Translations under genes and position numbers: made by a program
Shown here: piece by piece, positions 1 to 8,724 of the stretch
Layout: the number at the start of each line of letters is the position of its first letter
Numbering within the stretch: position 1 is the stretch's first letter
Assembly: GCA_041687095.1 (NCBI GenBank)
Contig: JAWLCQ010000006.1
Location: 8,415 to 72,414, forward strand
Direction of reading: 5' to 3'
Length of the DNA stretch: 64,000 bases
Origin: JAWLCQ01 sp041687095
GTDB taxonomy: Bacteria; Planctomycetota; Phycisphaerae; SM23-33
Notes under the pieces: model-generated
Database searches by the model: none
Told to the model about the DNA's origin: nothing
The model's input: the letters and a program-made list of their open reading frames with translations, nothing else

Positions 1-769
1 GCCGTGCCCGCCGCGCGTAGTCCTCCGCCCGCGCCGCGCTCGTCGTCAGCAGCGCCGCGTCCTCCCCGCGTCCCGTCGCGCGCAGCAGCCACGCCGCCAC
101 CCGCACCGCCGCCATCCTGTCGTCCTTCCCCTGCCTTTCCTCAAGCATCACGGGCACGAAGGGCGGGGACTCGCGCGTCGGGACACTGCGGATGGCGGTG
201 CGGAAGGAGGCGTAGGCTTCCGGCGGGCCGGGATGAACGATGACGAGGTGCACGTCGCGTGCGGCGAGTTCGGCGGCGAAGCGGGCGAACGCGCGGGCGT
301 CCTGCTCCAGCAGCACGCCCGCCGCCGCATCGTCGAGCAGGAGCACCCGCGGCCCGGGGGGGATGAGCTGCAGGACGGCGGCGTCCGTGCGGAACGCCAG
401 CGGGCCGTACGGGACGCCCAGCGCGGTCATCGGGGCGATTCCGGGATCAATGTCCTGGATTTCGAGGTACTCCACATACTTGAAGTCGTCCATCAAACGG
501 GGCGGAGCAGTGCCGATCGCAACCGCCATGGACGCTCCGCGATTCCCCGTCGCCCCAGGAGATCTGTACGCATGCACCTGATACCAGCCCTTCTCCGCCA
601 GCCCGAACACGTGGTCGGGCAGGACGATCTGTTCGGCGGGGGCGGTGGTGAGGCGGGCGGTGCTGGCGAAGGCGACGACTCCCGCCACCGCCACCGCCGC
701 CGCCGTCATGCACAGCAGCCCCCAGCGGGACAGCAGGCCCAGCACGATCTTGAGGGGTTCGGTCTCCAT
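1..769 (-). CDS. Partial membrane-anchored protein of unknown function
   Basis: The frame starts at ATG 769 and is still open at base 1, so only the first 256 codons are visible. Residues about 15-35 form one hydrophobic segment (WGLLCMTAAAVAVAGVVAF), suggesting a single inner-membrane anchor with the rest outside the cytoplasm. The following part is Ala/Pro-rich with recognisable stretches DDFKYVEYLEIQD and PYGPLAFRTDAAV. Third codon positions are strongly G/C, as in the firm genes of the window, and no stop interrupts the frame. I do not recognise a family. It diverges from mutS2 on the other strand. The reading is based on frame and codon use only. Confidence 0.6.
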   Translation of the reverse strand, partial: METEPLKIVLGLLSRWGLLCMTAAAVAVAGVVAFASTARLTTAPAEQIVLPDHVFGLAEKGWYQVHAYRSPGATGNRGASMAVAIGTAPPRLMDDFKYVEYLEIQDIDPGIAPMTALGVPYGPLAFRTDAAVLQLIPPGPRVLLLDDAAAGVLLEQDARAFARFAAELAARDVHLVIVHPGPPEAYASFRTAIRSVPTRESPPFVPVMLEERQGKDDRMAAVRVAAWLLRATGRGEDAALLTTSAARAEDYARRAR

Positions 770-837
770 CCCCCCATCCTGCCGAGTGCGCGGCCCGGGA
801 GCAAGAGGGGCGCAGCCGATTTTCCGTGGGAACCTGG

Positions 838-1164
838 CGAGTCCCCGCACCCGCTGGCTGCGCCCCAAATCCGAAATCCCAAACGGGCCACAGAGACGCG
901 GAGACGCAGAGGGAGAGGGAGTTGCGGATCGTCGTGTGCGAGGCACAGGGCGAGGTCCCGGGGGCAATGGGCTTCGGGCGCTGCGCCAAAAGGGCGAGCA
1001 GAGGGGGGCTCTCGCAGTAGACCCGGACGCGGCTTGCCTTTTGGCGCGACGCCTCCCGCTCGGGGAGGCCCCGGACCCGCCCTCAATCCCGAACACGCTG
1101 TCAACGCCCGGAAGAGCAGTTTCCAGAACACCCTCTTCTCTGCGTCTCCGCGCCTCTGCGGCCC
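838..1164. repeat. Composite palindromic element between the first gene and mutS2
   Basis: The gap 770-1335 holds no convincing gene. It contains a border motif (GGCGAGTCCCCGCACCCGC at about 838), a short GAAATCC-type motif at 866-884, then a long inverted repeat: left arm 885-915 (core CAGAGACGCGGAGACGCAGA) and right arm about 1133-1164 (core TGCGTCTCCGCGCCTCTG). The same border plus GAAATCC motif recurs at 12469, and the CGCAGAG arms recur at 4060-4292 and 50679-50781. It looks like a non-coding dispersed element. Confidence 0.6.
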
Positions 1165-1304
1165 ATTCTTCAGGGGCCCGATGTGCAGTTCCGCCCTGGA
1201 GGGAGAGCGTCCGAATGCCTGCCATCGCCGCACACCGCTGGGGGCCCGGCGATCGCAAGCGTCCGCCCGGGTTTTCCCCATACCCCTCCCGTGGGGGGAT
1301 GGGC

Positions 1305-1310
1305 TATAAT
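1305..1310 (+). promoter_or_regulatory. Putative -10 box of the mutS2 promoter
   Basis: A perfect TATAAT lies 26 bases before the chosen GTG start of mutS2. Transcription would begin near 1317, leaving a leader of about 19 bases with an AGAGAG ribosome site at 1324-1329. No good -35 box is seen at the usual distance, so the assignment rests on the -10 match and its position. Confidence 0.45.
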
Positions 1311-1335
1311 AGCGGGACCCTATAGAGAGCCGTTT

Positions 1336-4059
1336 GTGGATTCATTTACCCTGGACAAGGTTGAGTTCGACGAGGTTCGAAGGATCCTCTCGGGGTTCTG
1401 CTCCTGTTCGCTGGGGCGGCAGCTCGCCCTGCGGATCACCCCATCGCGGAACCCGGAGATCATTCGCCGGTGGCTGGACCAAACGACGCAGATGGTCCGC
1501 GCCCTCCGCGATACGGGCCTCCCCCCCCTCGCCGGGGCCGCCGACGTCGGCGGGGCCCTCCACCGCACCACCCCGGGAGGCGGGGCCACGGGCGAGGATT
1601 TCGCCGCCGTCGCCTCCACCCTCGAAGCCGCCGAGAACGTCCGCGGGTTCCTCGTGAAGCTCCCCGAGGACCTCACCCTCCTCCTGGAGTTCACCGAGGG
1701 CCTCCCCGACTTCGCCCGCGAGATCGAGGCCATCCGGCGCGTCGTCGGCCCCGACGGGGCCATCCTCGACGACGCCTCCCCCCGCCTCTTCCAGACCCGC
1801 CGCGAGATCGAAACCGTCACCCAGCGCATCCACGACGTCATGTACAGCTACGCTCGCCGCCCCGAGGTCGGAAAGCTGCTGCAGAACCCCACCGTCACGC
1901 TGCACGGGGACCGGTTCGTCCTGCCCGTCAAGTCCGAGAACCGCGGCCGCCTCCCGGGCGTCGTCCACCGCGCCTCCAACACCGGGGCCACCGTCTTCGT
2001 CGAGCCCGAGGCCTCCGTCGAACTCAACAACCGCCTCAACGACCTCTACGGGGACGAGCGGCTGGAGATCCAGCGGCTGCTGAGCGAGCTGGCCCTGCGC
2101 GTCCACGCCCGCTCCGAGGACATCGCCAAGGCCCTGCGCACGCTCGCCCAGGTGGACATGCTGTCGGCCAAGGCGCAGTACGCCTACCAGTTCGACATGA
2201 CCTGCCCCGAGGTCCACGAGCACGGCCCGCTGCAGTTTGACGACGCGCGGCACCCGCTGCTGGTGGACCAGGTCTGGCGGCAGGAGAAGCAGGGCGTGCC
2301 TCCCGACAAGCGCCACACCGTCGTCCCCATCAGCGTGCGGCTGGGGCAGGACTTCGACCTGCTCGTCATCACGGGGTCCAACACGGGCGGCAAGACGGTG
2401 GCGCTGAAGACGGTGGCGCTGCTGGTGCTGATGGCGCAGGCGGGGATGCACATCCCCGTCCGCCGGGGCGCCCGCATGCCCACGTTCGGGGACGTGCTGA
2501 TCGACATCGGCGACGAGCAGTCGCTCGAGCAGTCCCTCAGCACGTTCGGCGGTCACATCAAGCGGATCCGCTACATTCTCCAGAAGGCCGACAAGGCCTC
2601 CCTCGTCCTGCTCGACGAGCTGGGCAGCGGGACGGACCCCGACGAGGGCGGGGCGATCGGGCAGGCGGTGCTCGACGAACTCCGCCAGACCGGCTGCGTG
2701 GGGATGATCACCACGCACCTGAGCATCCTGAAGGCCTACGCCTTCAACCATGAGCGGGTGGACAACGCGTCGGTGGAGTTCGACACCGTCACGCTCTCTC
2801 CCACGTACCACCTGCGGCTCGGAACCCCGGGCGAATCGCACGCCATCACCGTCGCGCAGAAGCTGGGCATGCCCAAACGGATCATGTCCATGGCGAGGCG
2901 GCACCTGAGCGAGCAGGGCAAGCAGTTCGCCAAGGCGATCCAGGCGACGACGCAGGCCCGCGAATCGGCCGAGGTCGCCCGCCGCGACGCCCGCGACGCC
3001 CAACTCGCCGCCACCACCGAACAGGAGGCCTACCAGGCCAAGCTCGCCGACGTCCAGCGCCTCCAGGAGGAGTTCGAGCACTGGCTCGCCACGCTGCCCG
3101 AACTCACCGAGGGCGACGAGGTCTTCGTCCCCTCGCTCCAGAAGGCCGGGCGACTCATCCGACTCGAACTCCACCGCCAGGTCGCCCTCGTCGCCGCCGA
3201 CGCCGTCCAGGTCGAGGTCCCCCTCCGCGACCTCATGCCCGACCTCGGCCAGCAGGAGGTCCGCCGCCAGATCGCCGACCTCCGCCGCCAGATCACCGAG
3301 CAGTCCCGCCAGGCCCAGACCGCCCGCGTGGAGGCCCAACGCCTCCAGCAGGAGTTCCACCAGTCCATCGAGCGGCAGAAGGCGCAGGCGAAGCAGTTCG
3401 ACCGCTGGCTGGGCCACATCGGGCGGGTAAAGGTCGGCGACGAGGTCCCCATCGCCGTCAAGCCCGGGCACGGGATCGTCGTCGAACTCGACTTCAAGGC
3501 CCTCACCGCCGTCGTCCGCACCGGGGACGGGAAGGACGAGAAGCTCTCCATCCAGGACCTGTTCCCCCAGACGGGCCCCTTCGCCCACATCCCGCGCGAG
3601 GCGCACGAGGGCGCCCAGCGGGGGCACGGAAAGGGCAAGGGGCGGCCCGGGGCTCCGCACCACGGGCGGACTCCCGAGCAGGCCCATCGCGGGGAGCACG
3701 CCCCCCAAGGCGAGCATGGACCGAAGGGCGAACACGCCCCGCATCAAGGCAAAGGCCGGCACGCCCCGGGCGAAGGCACGGGTGGGCACGGTCCGCGGGA
3801 GGACAAGCAGAAGGACCGCCCCGTCCCCCACCGCCATCCCAACAGCCGCTCCGCCCGCGAGAACCGCGACGCCCTCCTCGCCCTGCAGCCGGGCCAGCCC
3901 GTCTTCGTCGTCCCCTTCAACCAGCAGGCGACCCTCATCCGCTTCGCCGACGACAAGTCCCAGGCGACGGTGCAGGCGGGCATCTTCGAGATGCGCGTCT
4001 CCGTGGCGGACCTGGAACTCGTCAAGGACACGGCCGGCCAGGCCGGTCAGGCGAAGTAG
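1336..4059 (+). CDS. mutS2: MutS2-family ATPase without Smr domain
   Basis: MutS2 proteins bind branched DNA or collided ribosomes and act as ATP-driven anti-recombination or ribosome-splitting factors in the cytoplasm. This protein (907 aa from GTG 1336) has the MutS-type core. The Walker A motif GSNTGGKT lies at about residues 346-353, the STFGGHIKRI signature follows, and the Walker B segment LVLLDELGSGTDPDEGG is near 423. A coiled-coil clamp follows. The usual C-terminal Smr nuclease domain is not visible. Instead there are three KOW-like beta segments (about 590-640, 698-745, 851-895), the last two separated by a linker rich in His, Gly and Lys (about 749-838). GTG 1336 was chosen because the -10 box at 1305 and an AGAGAG site fit it; the frame is open further upstream but without homology-like sequence. 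Confidence 0.93.
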   Translation: MDSFTLDKVEFDEVRRILSGFCSCSLGRQLALRITPSRNPEIIRRWLDQTTQMVRALRDTGLPPLAGAADVGGALHRTTPGGGATGEDFAAVASTLEAAENVRGFLVKLPEDLTLLLEFTEGLPDFAREIEAIRRVVGPDGAILDDASPRLFQTRREIETVTQRIHDVMYSYARRPEVGKLLQNPTVTLHGDRFVLPVKSENRGRLPGVVHRASNTGATVFVEPEASVELNNRLNDLYGDERLEIQRLLSELALRVHARSEDIAKALRTLAQVDMLSAKAQYAYQFDMTCPEVHEHGPLQFDDARHPLLVDQVWRQEKQGVPPDKRHTVVPISVRLGQDFDLLVITGSNTGGKTVALKTVALLVLMAQAGMHIPVRRGARMPTFGDVLIDIGDEQSLEQSLSTFGGHIKRIRYILQKADKASLVLLDELGSGTDPDEGGAIGQAVLDELRQTGCVGMITTHLSILKAYAFNHERVDNASVEFDTVTLSPTYHLRLGTPGESHAITVAQKLGMPKRIMSMARRHLSEQGKQFAKAIQATTQARESAEVARRDARDAQLAATTEQEAYQAKLADVQRLQEEFEHWLATLPELTEGDEVFVPSLQKAGRLIRLELHRQVALVAADAVQVEVPLRDLMPDLGQQEVRRQIADLRRQITEQSRQAQTARVEAQRLQQEFHQSIERQKAQAKQFDRWLGHIGRVKVGDEVPIAVKPGHGIVVELDFKALTAVVRTGDGKDEKLSIQDLFPQTGPFAHIPREAHEGAQRGHGKGKGRPGAPHHGRTPEQAHRGEHAPQGEHGPKGEHAPHQGKGRHAPGEGTGGHGPREDKQKDRPVPHRHPNSRSARENRDALLALQPGQPVFVVPFNQQATLIRFADDKSQATVQAGIFEMRVSVADLELVKDTAGQAGQAK

Positions 4060-4292
4060 CCCACGCAAAGGCCCAGAGACGCAAAGGGAAGAAGACACGC
4101 GGAGAAATGGGACTGCGCAGATGGGGAAGGACGGGAGGCTGTACGGCATGGTCGCTTCAGCGATCCATGCTCCTGTGGTCCCCCGCACATGGATCGCTGA
4201 AGCGACCATGCCGGCGCGCGGACTTGAGATCTGTGTGATCCCTTTCCCGCTGTGCTGCTTCTTCCCTTTGCGCCTCAGCACCTCTGCGTGAG
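4060..4292. repeat. Nested inverted repeat directly behind mutS2
   Basis: Outer arms 4060-4093 (ACGCAAAGGCCCAGAGACGC) and 4258-4292 (CCTTTGCGCCTCAGCACCTC) belong to the CGCAGAG family seen at 885-1164 and 50679-50781. Inside them lies a perfect 25-bp inverted repeat, 4145-4169 and 4188-4212, whose 18-base loop is 4170-4187. The left outer arm starts at the base after the mutS2 stop codon. No coding sequence is seen; the hairpin may end mutS2 transcription but has no T-run. Confidence 0.7.
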
Positions 4293-4316
4293 CCCCGCCC
4301 CCGGCGCAAAGCGAAA

Positions 4317-4344
4317 CCGGTGCGGACGTTTCCATCCGCACCGG
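4317..4344. other. Perfect 10-bp hairpin
   Basis: CCGGTGCGGA (4317-4326) pairs with TCCGCACCGG (4335-4344) around an 8-base loop. No T-run follows on either strand. It may be a weak terminator between mutS2 and the converging lptG, or part of the repeat cluster. Confidence 0.45.
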
Positions 4345-4460
4345 CCCTGCTCCTCGGTTCGATCCATGGCAAAGGGGCAATGCGTACACGTTCTTTATCG
4401 GCGGAATGCTCGCGCGCCTTTGCGTAGCGGCGGAGGAAATCTACTCCGTTCGCGGCGGAC

Positions 4461-4506
4461 TTCGACAGGCTCAGGACCAGCCCTTCGACAAGCTCAGGAC
4501 CAGGCC
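4461..4506 (+). repeat. Two tandem copies of a 23-bp TTCGACAAGCTCAGGAC repeat
   Basis: Units at 4461-4483 and 4484-4506 differ at two or three bases. The core TTCGACAAGCTCAGGAC resembles a short palindromic repeat that I recall as widely scattered in intergenic DNA of many environmental bacteria. No gene overlaps it. Confidence 0.7.
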
Positions 4507-4517
4507 GCCGCCGCGAA

Positions 4518-4984
4518 GGGGGCGCTCCAACGACGCTGCCGCGGAGGCCCCCCTCGCCCCTCCGGGACGCCGGGGGTCAGGAGACCCCCGGCGCAGGAGG
4601 TGGTGCGCGTGCGACGCCTCAAGCGCGTGCCGCCGCAAGCGCGTGCCGCCTCCAGCGCGTGCGTTGGGGGTCTCCTGACCCCCAACGTCCTGGAAGGACT
4701 ACGAGCGCTTCCGCGATAGCGTTATGGCGGCGCTTCGATCGCGGCGATCCCCGCCGCGATGGGGGCGCTCCAACGACGCTGCCGCGGAGGCCCCCCTCGC
4801 CCCTCCAGGACGCCGGGGGTCAGGAGGCCCCCGGCGCAGACGCGCGGGACGGGCCAGAGGACCCGCGACGCAGGCGCGTGCGAGATGTGCAGAATAATGA
4901 GGCCAGGAGACTCCCAACGCACGCGCTGGAGGCGGCACGCGCTTGGGGCGGTATGCGTTTGGGGCGGCACGCGCGCGTGAGGCG
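4518..4984. repeat. Mosaic of direct and inverted repeats between mutS2 and lptG
   Basis: A 78-bp direct repeat, 4518-4595 and 4761-4838, differs at only two bases. A perfect 11-bp hairpin sits at 4662-4687 (CGTTGGGGGTC, loop TCCT). A longer inverted repeat joins about 4615-4680 with about 4902-4983, built on GCGCGTGCCGCC and its complement. Short open frames here have no ribosome sites or recognisable products. The stretch 4060-5021 therefore appears to hold only repeats. Confidence 0.7.
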
Positions 4985-5021
4985 GCGAGGGTCGGCGGCG
5001 GGGACGTTGCGCTGGACGCCC

Positions 5022-6413
5022 CTACGTCTTCACGGAGTCGAACATGACCACCGAGATCGGGCCGAAGATGAGGATGGGGCTCCAGGCGGCGAGGGCGGGG
5101 GGCAGGCCCATCTGGCGGCAGATGTAGATGAACACGTAGAACGTCCCGACGATCAGCAGCGTCAGCGTGGCCGAGGCCTTGATGTTCCGCTCGCGGGAGA
5201 GGATGAAGGGCAGGCCCAGCAGGAGCATGATGAGGTTGTTGATCGGTTCGGTGAAGCGGATGTGCCTCGCCAGCAGCGTGGCGTTGCGGTCCAGGCAGCG
5301 CCCGCTCTCCAGGACGCTGTTGATCTCCGAGACCGACATGTACTCCAGCCAGCTTCCCGATTCCCAGAGGACGATGTCCTGCACCGTCAGGTCCGACGCG
5401 TAGAAGAGCTGCCCGTTCTCGAGCTGCCAGTGGCCCGCGTCGCGCGGGCGCTGGGGGTCGGGGACCCAGGTGGCGCGGTCGGCGTAGAACGTGCCCAGGG
5501 GCTGGCCGTCGGGGGCGAAGAACGCGAAGAGCGGCCGTTCGAGCGTCCCCGTGCGGGGCCTCCCCTGGAACTCCGGGTCGTAGGGGTCGGGCTGGAAGAG
5601 TTCGGCCTGCAGGCGGAGGCTGTAGACCTCGTCGACCTCGTCGACGCGGATGGGGACGCTGCCGGTCTCGCCCTGCTGGGCGCGGCGGAGGAGGGAACGG
5701 GGATCGAGCGTACAGTGGATGCGGGAGGTGTCGGGCACCTGGGGCCAGGGCGGCATGCCCGCTCCGGTGCGGACCAGGGCGGCGTCGTACAACCACCACC
5801 CGCGCTGGCGCCCGAGCTTGCCCGGGCGGGCCTCGCGGCCGTGGAGGCGCGCCACCATGTCCCAGCCCTCGTCGCGGAGCACGACGATGGGGTGCTCGAC
5901 CACCCCTTCGGCGGGGCGGAGGATCTTGCCCTGCCAGACCGCGTTGGTCGCATCGACCATGGGGCGGAAGGCGTAGTGGAGGGTGTCGTACTTGTACGAG
6001 TCGCGGCTGCGGACGAGTTTCTGCTTCACGCGGGGGATGACGAACTCGCGGTCGGCGACGATGAGCCCCCCCATGCCCAGCGAGCACAGCACGATGGGGA
6101 CGATGACGCGGCGGAGGGAGATCCCCGACGCCAGGATCGCCGTCAGTTCGTTCGTGCGGTTCATCACCGCCAGCGCGAACGCCGCCGCCGCCACCGTCAG
6201 CACGCCCCCCAGTTCCGTGAAGTAGACGAGCGACTGGTAGCCGTAGTACGTCGCGATCCACTGCACCAGCTCGGGCAGCGGGACGGGATGCTCGGCGAAT
6301 TCGTCCATGTTGACGAACAGGTCGGTCATCACCCGCAGCAGCATGAACACGATGAACCACAGGGCCCACGAGGTCAGGAAGTTGCGGAGAATGTAGCGGT
6401 CGAGCGTTTTCAT
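5022..6413 (-). CDS. lptG: LptG-like lipopolysaccharide export permease (YjgP/YjgQ family)
   Basis: This 463-residue protein has the family layout. It opens with MKTLDRYILRNFL and three membrane segments near the N-terminus (about 13-33, 60-90, 100-125, with the NELTAILASGISLRRV loop). A large periplasmic jellyroll region covers about 125-380, and three more membrane segments end the protein. LptF and LptG pair as the permease of the LptBFG ABC exporter, which extracts lipopolysaccharide from the inner membrane. It follows the lptF-like gene with a 14-base gap on the same strand, as in the usual lptF-lptG order. Which partner is F and which is G is assigned from gene order only. No LptB, LptC or LptA gene is in view. 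Confidence 0.87.
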   Translation of the reverse strand: MKTLDRYILRNFLTSWALWFIVFMLLRVMTDLFVNMDEFAEHPVPLPELVQWIATYYGYQSLVYFTELGGVLTVAAAAFALAVMNRTNELTAILASGISLRRVIVPIVLCSLGMGGLIVADREFVIPRVKQKLVRSRDSYKYDTLHYAFRPMVDATNAVWQGKILRPAEGVVEHPIVVLRDEGWDMVARLHGREARPGKLGRQRGWWLYDAALVRTGAGMPPWPQVPDTSRIHCTLDPRSLLRRAQQGETGSVPIRVDEVDEVYSLRLQAELFQPDPYDPEFQGRPRTGTLERPLFAFFAPDGQPLGTFYADRATWVPDPQRPRDAGHWQLENGQLFYASDLTVQDIVLWESGSWLEYMSVSEINSVLESGRCLDRNATLLARHIRFTEPINNLIMLLLGLPFILSRERNIKASATLTLLIVGTFYVFIYICRQMGLPPALAAWSPILIFGPISVVMFDSVKT

Positions 6414-6427
6414 CGGCCGGCGGTTCC

Positions 6428-8068
6428 CTACTTTCGCAGGAGGAACAGGTGTATGTACGCGTTGCCCACCACCAGCAGGCCGATGCCCGCCCAGATGCAG
6501 GCGAGGCCCGCCTCGTAGGACACGTCGGGGTTGCCCATCATCTGCTGGCCCATCAGGACCATGACGACGACGATGGTGGCCGGGACCACGCTGAGGGCGA
6601 ACGCCGAGAGCACCTGCCCCCCGCGGAACACCATCCCCAGCGCCGCCCCCATCACCACCAGCAGCAGGCAGCTCACCCCGTACGCCACCCGCCCGTGCAT
6701 CTCCCCGAGGATGCGGCCCTTGAGCTTTCGCAGGTCGTGCCGCACCAAGCGGTCAATCGCCCCCAGGACGACCGGGTCGCTCGTGTACGCGGTGCGGTTC
6801 GTGCACAGGTCGCCCAGGCTGATCCGCGACACCGCCTGCGAGACGCTGTCCGGCAGGGTCAGGTTGCCGATCTTCAGCACCTCCCGCTCCGTCCACGCCC
6901 CCCCCTCCTGGGCCCCCTCGCCGTCGGGGCCGGGCAGGACCATGATGCGGGCGTTCCCCATGAACTCCACCGACACCACGAACGACCGCGTCAGCTCCCA
7001 GTATTCGCAGCGGACGTGGGCGGTGTCGCCCTCGTAGAGGATCGTGCGCCCGGGCTCGGAGACGACGGCGAGGACGGGCTTGCGCTGCCCGTCCGCACCG
7101 GCGCCCGCGTGCAGGACGCCCTCCCCGCCCGCGACCTCCGCCGATGCCGCCGACAGATCCAGCCGCTTGCCCTCCCCGCCCAGCTTGCGGTAGGGCTCCC
7201 CGGCGGCGATGGCGGCGGCGACCTCCTGCGCGAGCATCCTGCCGCCGATCCCGCGGCGGATGTCGGCGACGTGCCGCTGGATGTCGCGATTGCGCATGGG
7301 GTTCTCGAACGTATCGAACAGCCGCGGCCAACTGTACCACGCCGGGTCCTCGCGGATCGGGTTGGGCAGGAGCAGTTCGCGGGGGAAGGGCTGCTTCTGC
7401 CCGCGGGCGACGGTGGAGCTTCCGGTGCGGCCCCCGACGGGGTCGTCCAGGTGCACCGACACGTACGTCTCGTCGTCGACGGTGCGGAAGTAGATCTGGG
7501 CGCGTTTGGCGGTTCCGAAGCGGACGTCGGCCCAGTCCTTGACGTTGGCGGCGACGACGCCTTCGAGGACGTTCGCGTCGGAATCCGCGCGGGAGGCGTG
7601 GATGATGATCTCGCCCCGCGACACGTAGCCCTCGGAGCGGAGCTTGTGGAAGAGGGCGGCTTTGACGTTGGCCTTGATGGCGCGGGCGGCGTTCTCGGCG
7701 AGGGAGGGCGTGACGAGGTTCGACAGCAGCAGCGACCCGGCCGTGATCACCAGGCCCAGCACGATGGCGGGCTTGAGCAGCGTCCGCATCGAGATCCCGC
7801 TCGCCCGGCAGGCCATGAGTTCGTTGTCCTGGCTGAACCGCCCGTAGACGATCGTCGTCGCGAACAGGGCCGCGATCGGGAGCGTCAGCGAGAGCATGAC
7901 CGGGAGCGTGTACACGATCAGGGTCCCCACCTGCTCGGCGATGAGGCCCTGCTTGCGCAGGGGTTCGATGATGGCGAAGACCGTCATCACCAGCGTGAAG
8001 GCGACGAGGGCCATCACCGTCACCCTCGCCAGGTCGCGCCCGAGGTATGTATGCAGCGTTCGTAGCAA
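6428..8068 (-). CDS. lptF: LptF-like lipopolysaccharide export permease (YjgP/YjgQ family)
   Basis: The chosen start is TTG 8068, preceded by AAAGAGAG at suitable distance. It gives a 546-residue protein opening with the family motif LRTLHTYLGRDLARV. An in-frame ATG at 8155 would add 29 unlikely residues. Three N-terminal membrane segments contain the typical loop YGRFSQDNELMACRASGISM. A long periplasmic region follows (about 125-430), larger than in E. coli LptF, with acidic and Gly-rich inserts. Three membrane helices close the protein. It lies first in the two-gene lptFG unit. A sigma70-like promoter at 8682-8710 points towards it and could drive the unit through a long leader. Confidence 0.87.
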   Translation of the reverse strand: MLRTLHTYLGRDLARVTVMALVAFTLVMTVFAIIEPLRKQGLIAEQVGTLIVYTLPVMLSLTLPIAALFATTIVYGRFSQDNELMACRASGISMRTLLKPAIVLGLVITAGSLLLSNLVTPSLAENAARAIKANVKAALFHKLRSEGYVSRGEIIIHASRADSDANVLEGVVAANVKDWADVRFGTAKRAQIYFRTVDDETYVSVHLDDPVGGRTGSSTVARGQKQPFPRELLLPNPIREDPAWYSWPRLFDTFENPMRNRDIQRHVADIRRGIGGRMLAQEVAAAIAAGEPYRKLGGEGKRLDLSAASAEVAGGEGVLHAGAGADGQRKPVLAVVSEPGRTILYEGDTAHVRCEYWELTRSFVVSVEFMGNARIMVLPGPDGEGAQEGGAWTEREVLKIGNLTLPDSVSQAVSRISLGDLCTNRTAYTSDPVVLGAIDRLVRHDLRKLKGRILGEMHGRVAYGVSCLLLVVMGAALGMVFRGGQVLSAFALSVVPATIVVVMVLMGQQMMGNPDVSYEAGLACIWAGIGLLVVGNAYIHLFLLRK

Positions 8069-8192
8069 ACGGCGTCTCTCTTTCGCGACGCGCCCCGCGC
8101 CGCAGGCGCAACGCGCCCGGGGACCACTGTAGCGATTCGAGCCCGCCAAGTCCACGCTGTCGGAGAACTCCGCAGCGCCATCCCGAAGTCGC

Positions 8193-8279
8193 AGTCGCGG
8201 GTGCCACGGCTGCGCCGTTCACAGCCGTGCTCGTACGAGCGTGGGACGGAGCACCGGTTCTGCCAGCCTGTGGCACCCG
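8193..8279. repeat. Palindromic GGGTGCCACGGCTG element, copy 1
   Basis: Arms CGGGTGCCAC (8198-8207) and GTGGCACCCG (8270-8279) enclose a second stem, CACGGCTG with CAGCCGTG. The first 50 bases recur almost unchanged at 53288-53337. It lies in the lptF upstream region. Confidence 0.65.
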
Positions 8280-8311
8280 GCGAACCGGATTGGGCGATGG
8301 CCCTGGAGAAC

Positions 8312-8584
8312 TCAGGCGAGGACGCTGAACCCGCCGGGACGCGGGAAGCGGGAGTCGCAGCGGTTGGCGGCATAGCGGCCGGCGGCGACGGGACCGGCAG
8401 AGCAAGGGGCGTGAGGGACGCGGCGCGGCCGGACGTGCACCGTGCGCCGCGGGGACTCCGCCGCCCCGGAGGGGGCCGCGGCGGCATTCCTCGCCTCGTA
8501 CCGCCCCTCGGGGAGCGGTGCGGGCGCGTCCTGCACACTCGCGCGGACAAGCCATTTGGGCTCGGGCGGCGGGTTGGGTGACAT
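8312..8584 (-). CDS. Possible small Pro/Arg-rich protein
   Basis: A 90-codon frame from ATG 8584 opens MSPNPPPEPKWLVRASVQ and ends at TGA 8312. Its third codon positions are G/C-rich, it has no membrane segment, and it is rich in Pro, Ala and Arg. It sits between a good promoter (8682-8710) and lptF. The ribosome site is weak (GGAAC). No family is recognised, and it may be only part of a long leader to lptFG. Confidence 0.35.
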   Translation of the reverse strand: MSPNPPPEPKWLVRASVQDAPAPLPEGRYEARNAAAAPSGAAESPRRTVHVRPRRVPHAPCSAGPVAAGRYAANRCDSRFPRPGGFSVLA

Positions 8585-8681
8585 CGGTTCCGGCCTCGAC
8601 TGGCCTCGGGGGCCAAACGTGTTTCAGACCGGTCTCCGTACCGTCAGGGCCTCCAAGAGCCCTCTCTCCTCCTGAAATTCC

Positions 8682-8710
8682 ACTCTACCCCACAACCCGA
8701 AAACCGTCAA
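8682..8710 (-). promoter_or_regulatory. Sigma70-like promoter reading towards lptFG
   Basis: On the minus strand TTGACG (8710-8705) and TAGAGT (8687-8682) are separated by exactly 17 bases. This matches the consensus at 5 of 6 and 4 of 6 positions. It lies just behind the histidine kinase gene and is the clearest promoter in the window. Transcription would start near 8674. Confidence 0.6.
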
Positions 8711-8724
8711 GGTGGGAAACGGCA

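Noticed and set aside
4346..4375. GGTTCGATCC resembling a tRNA T-arm
   Set aside because: No matching stem, acceptor or anticodon arm can be built around it. No tRNA was found in the window.
1342..4389. A 1000-codon minus-strand frame opposite mutS2
   Set aside because: Shadow of mutS2, with low-complexity Leu/Gly/Val/Asp sequence and no ribosome site.
4461..4506. Tandem 23-bp repeats as CRISPR
   Set aside because: No spacers and only two units.
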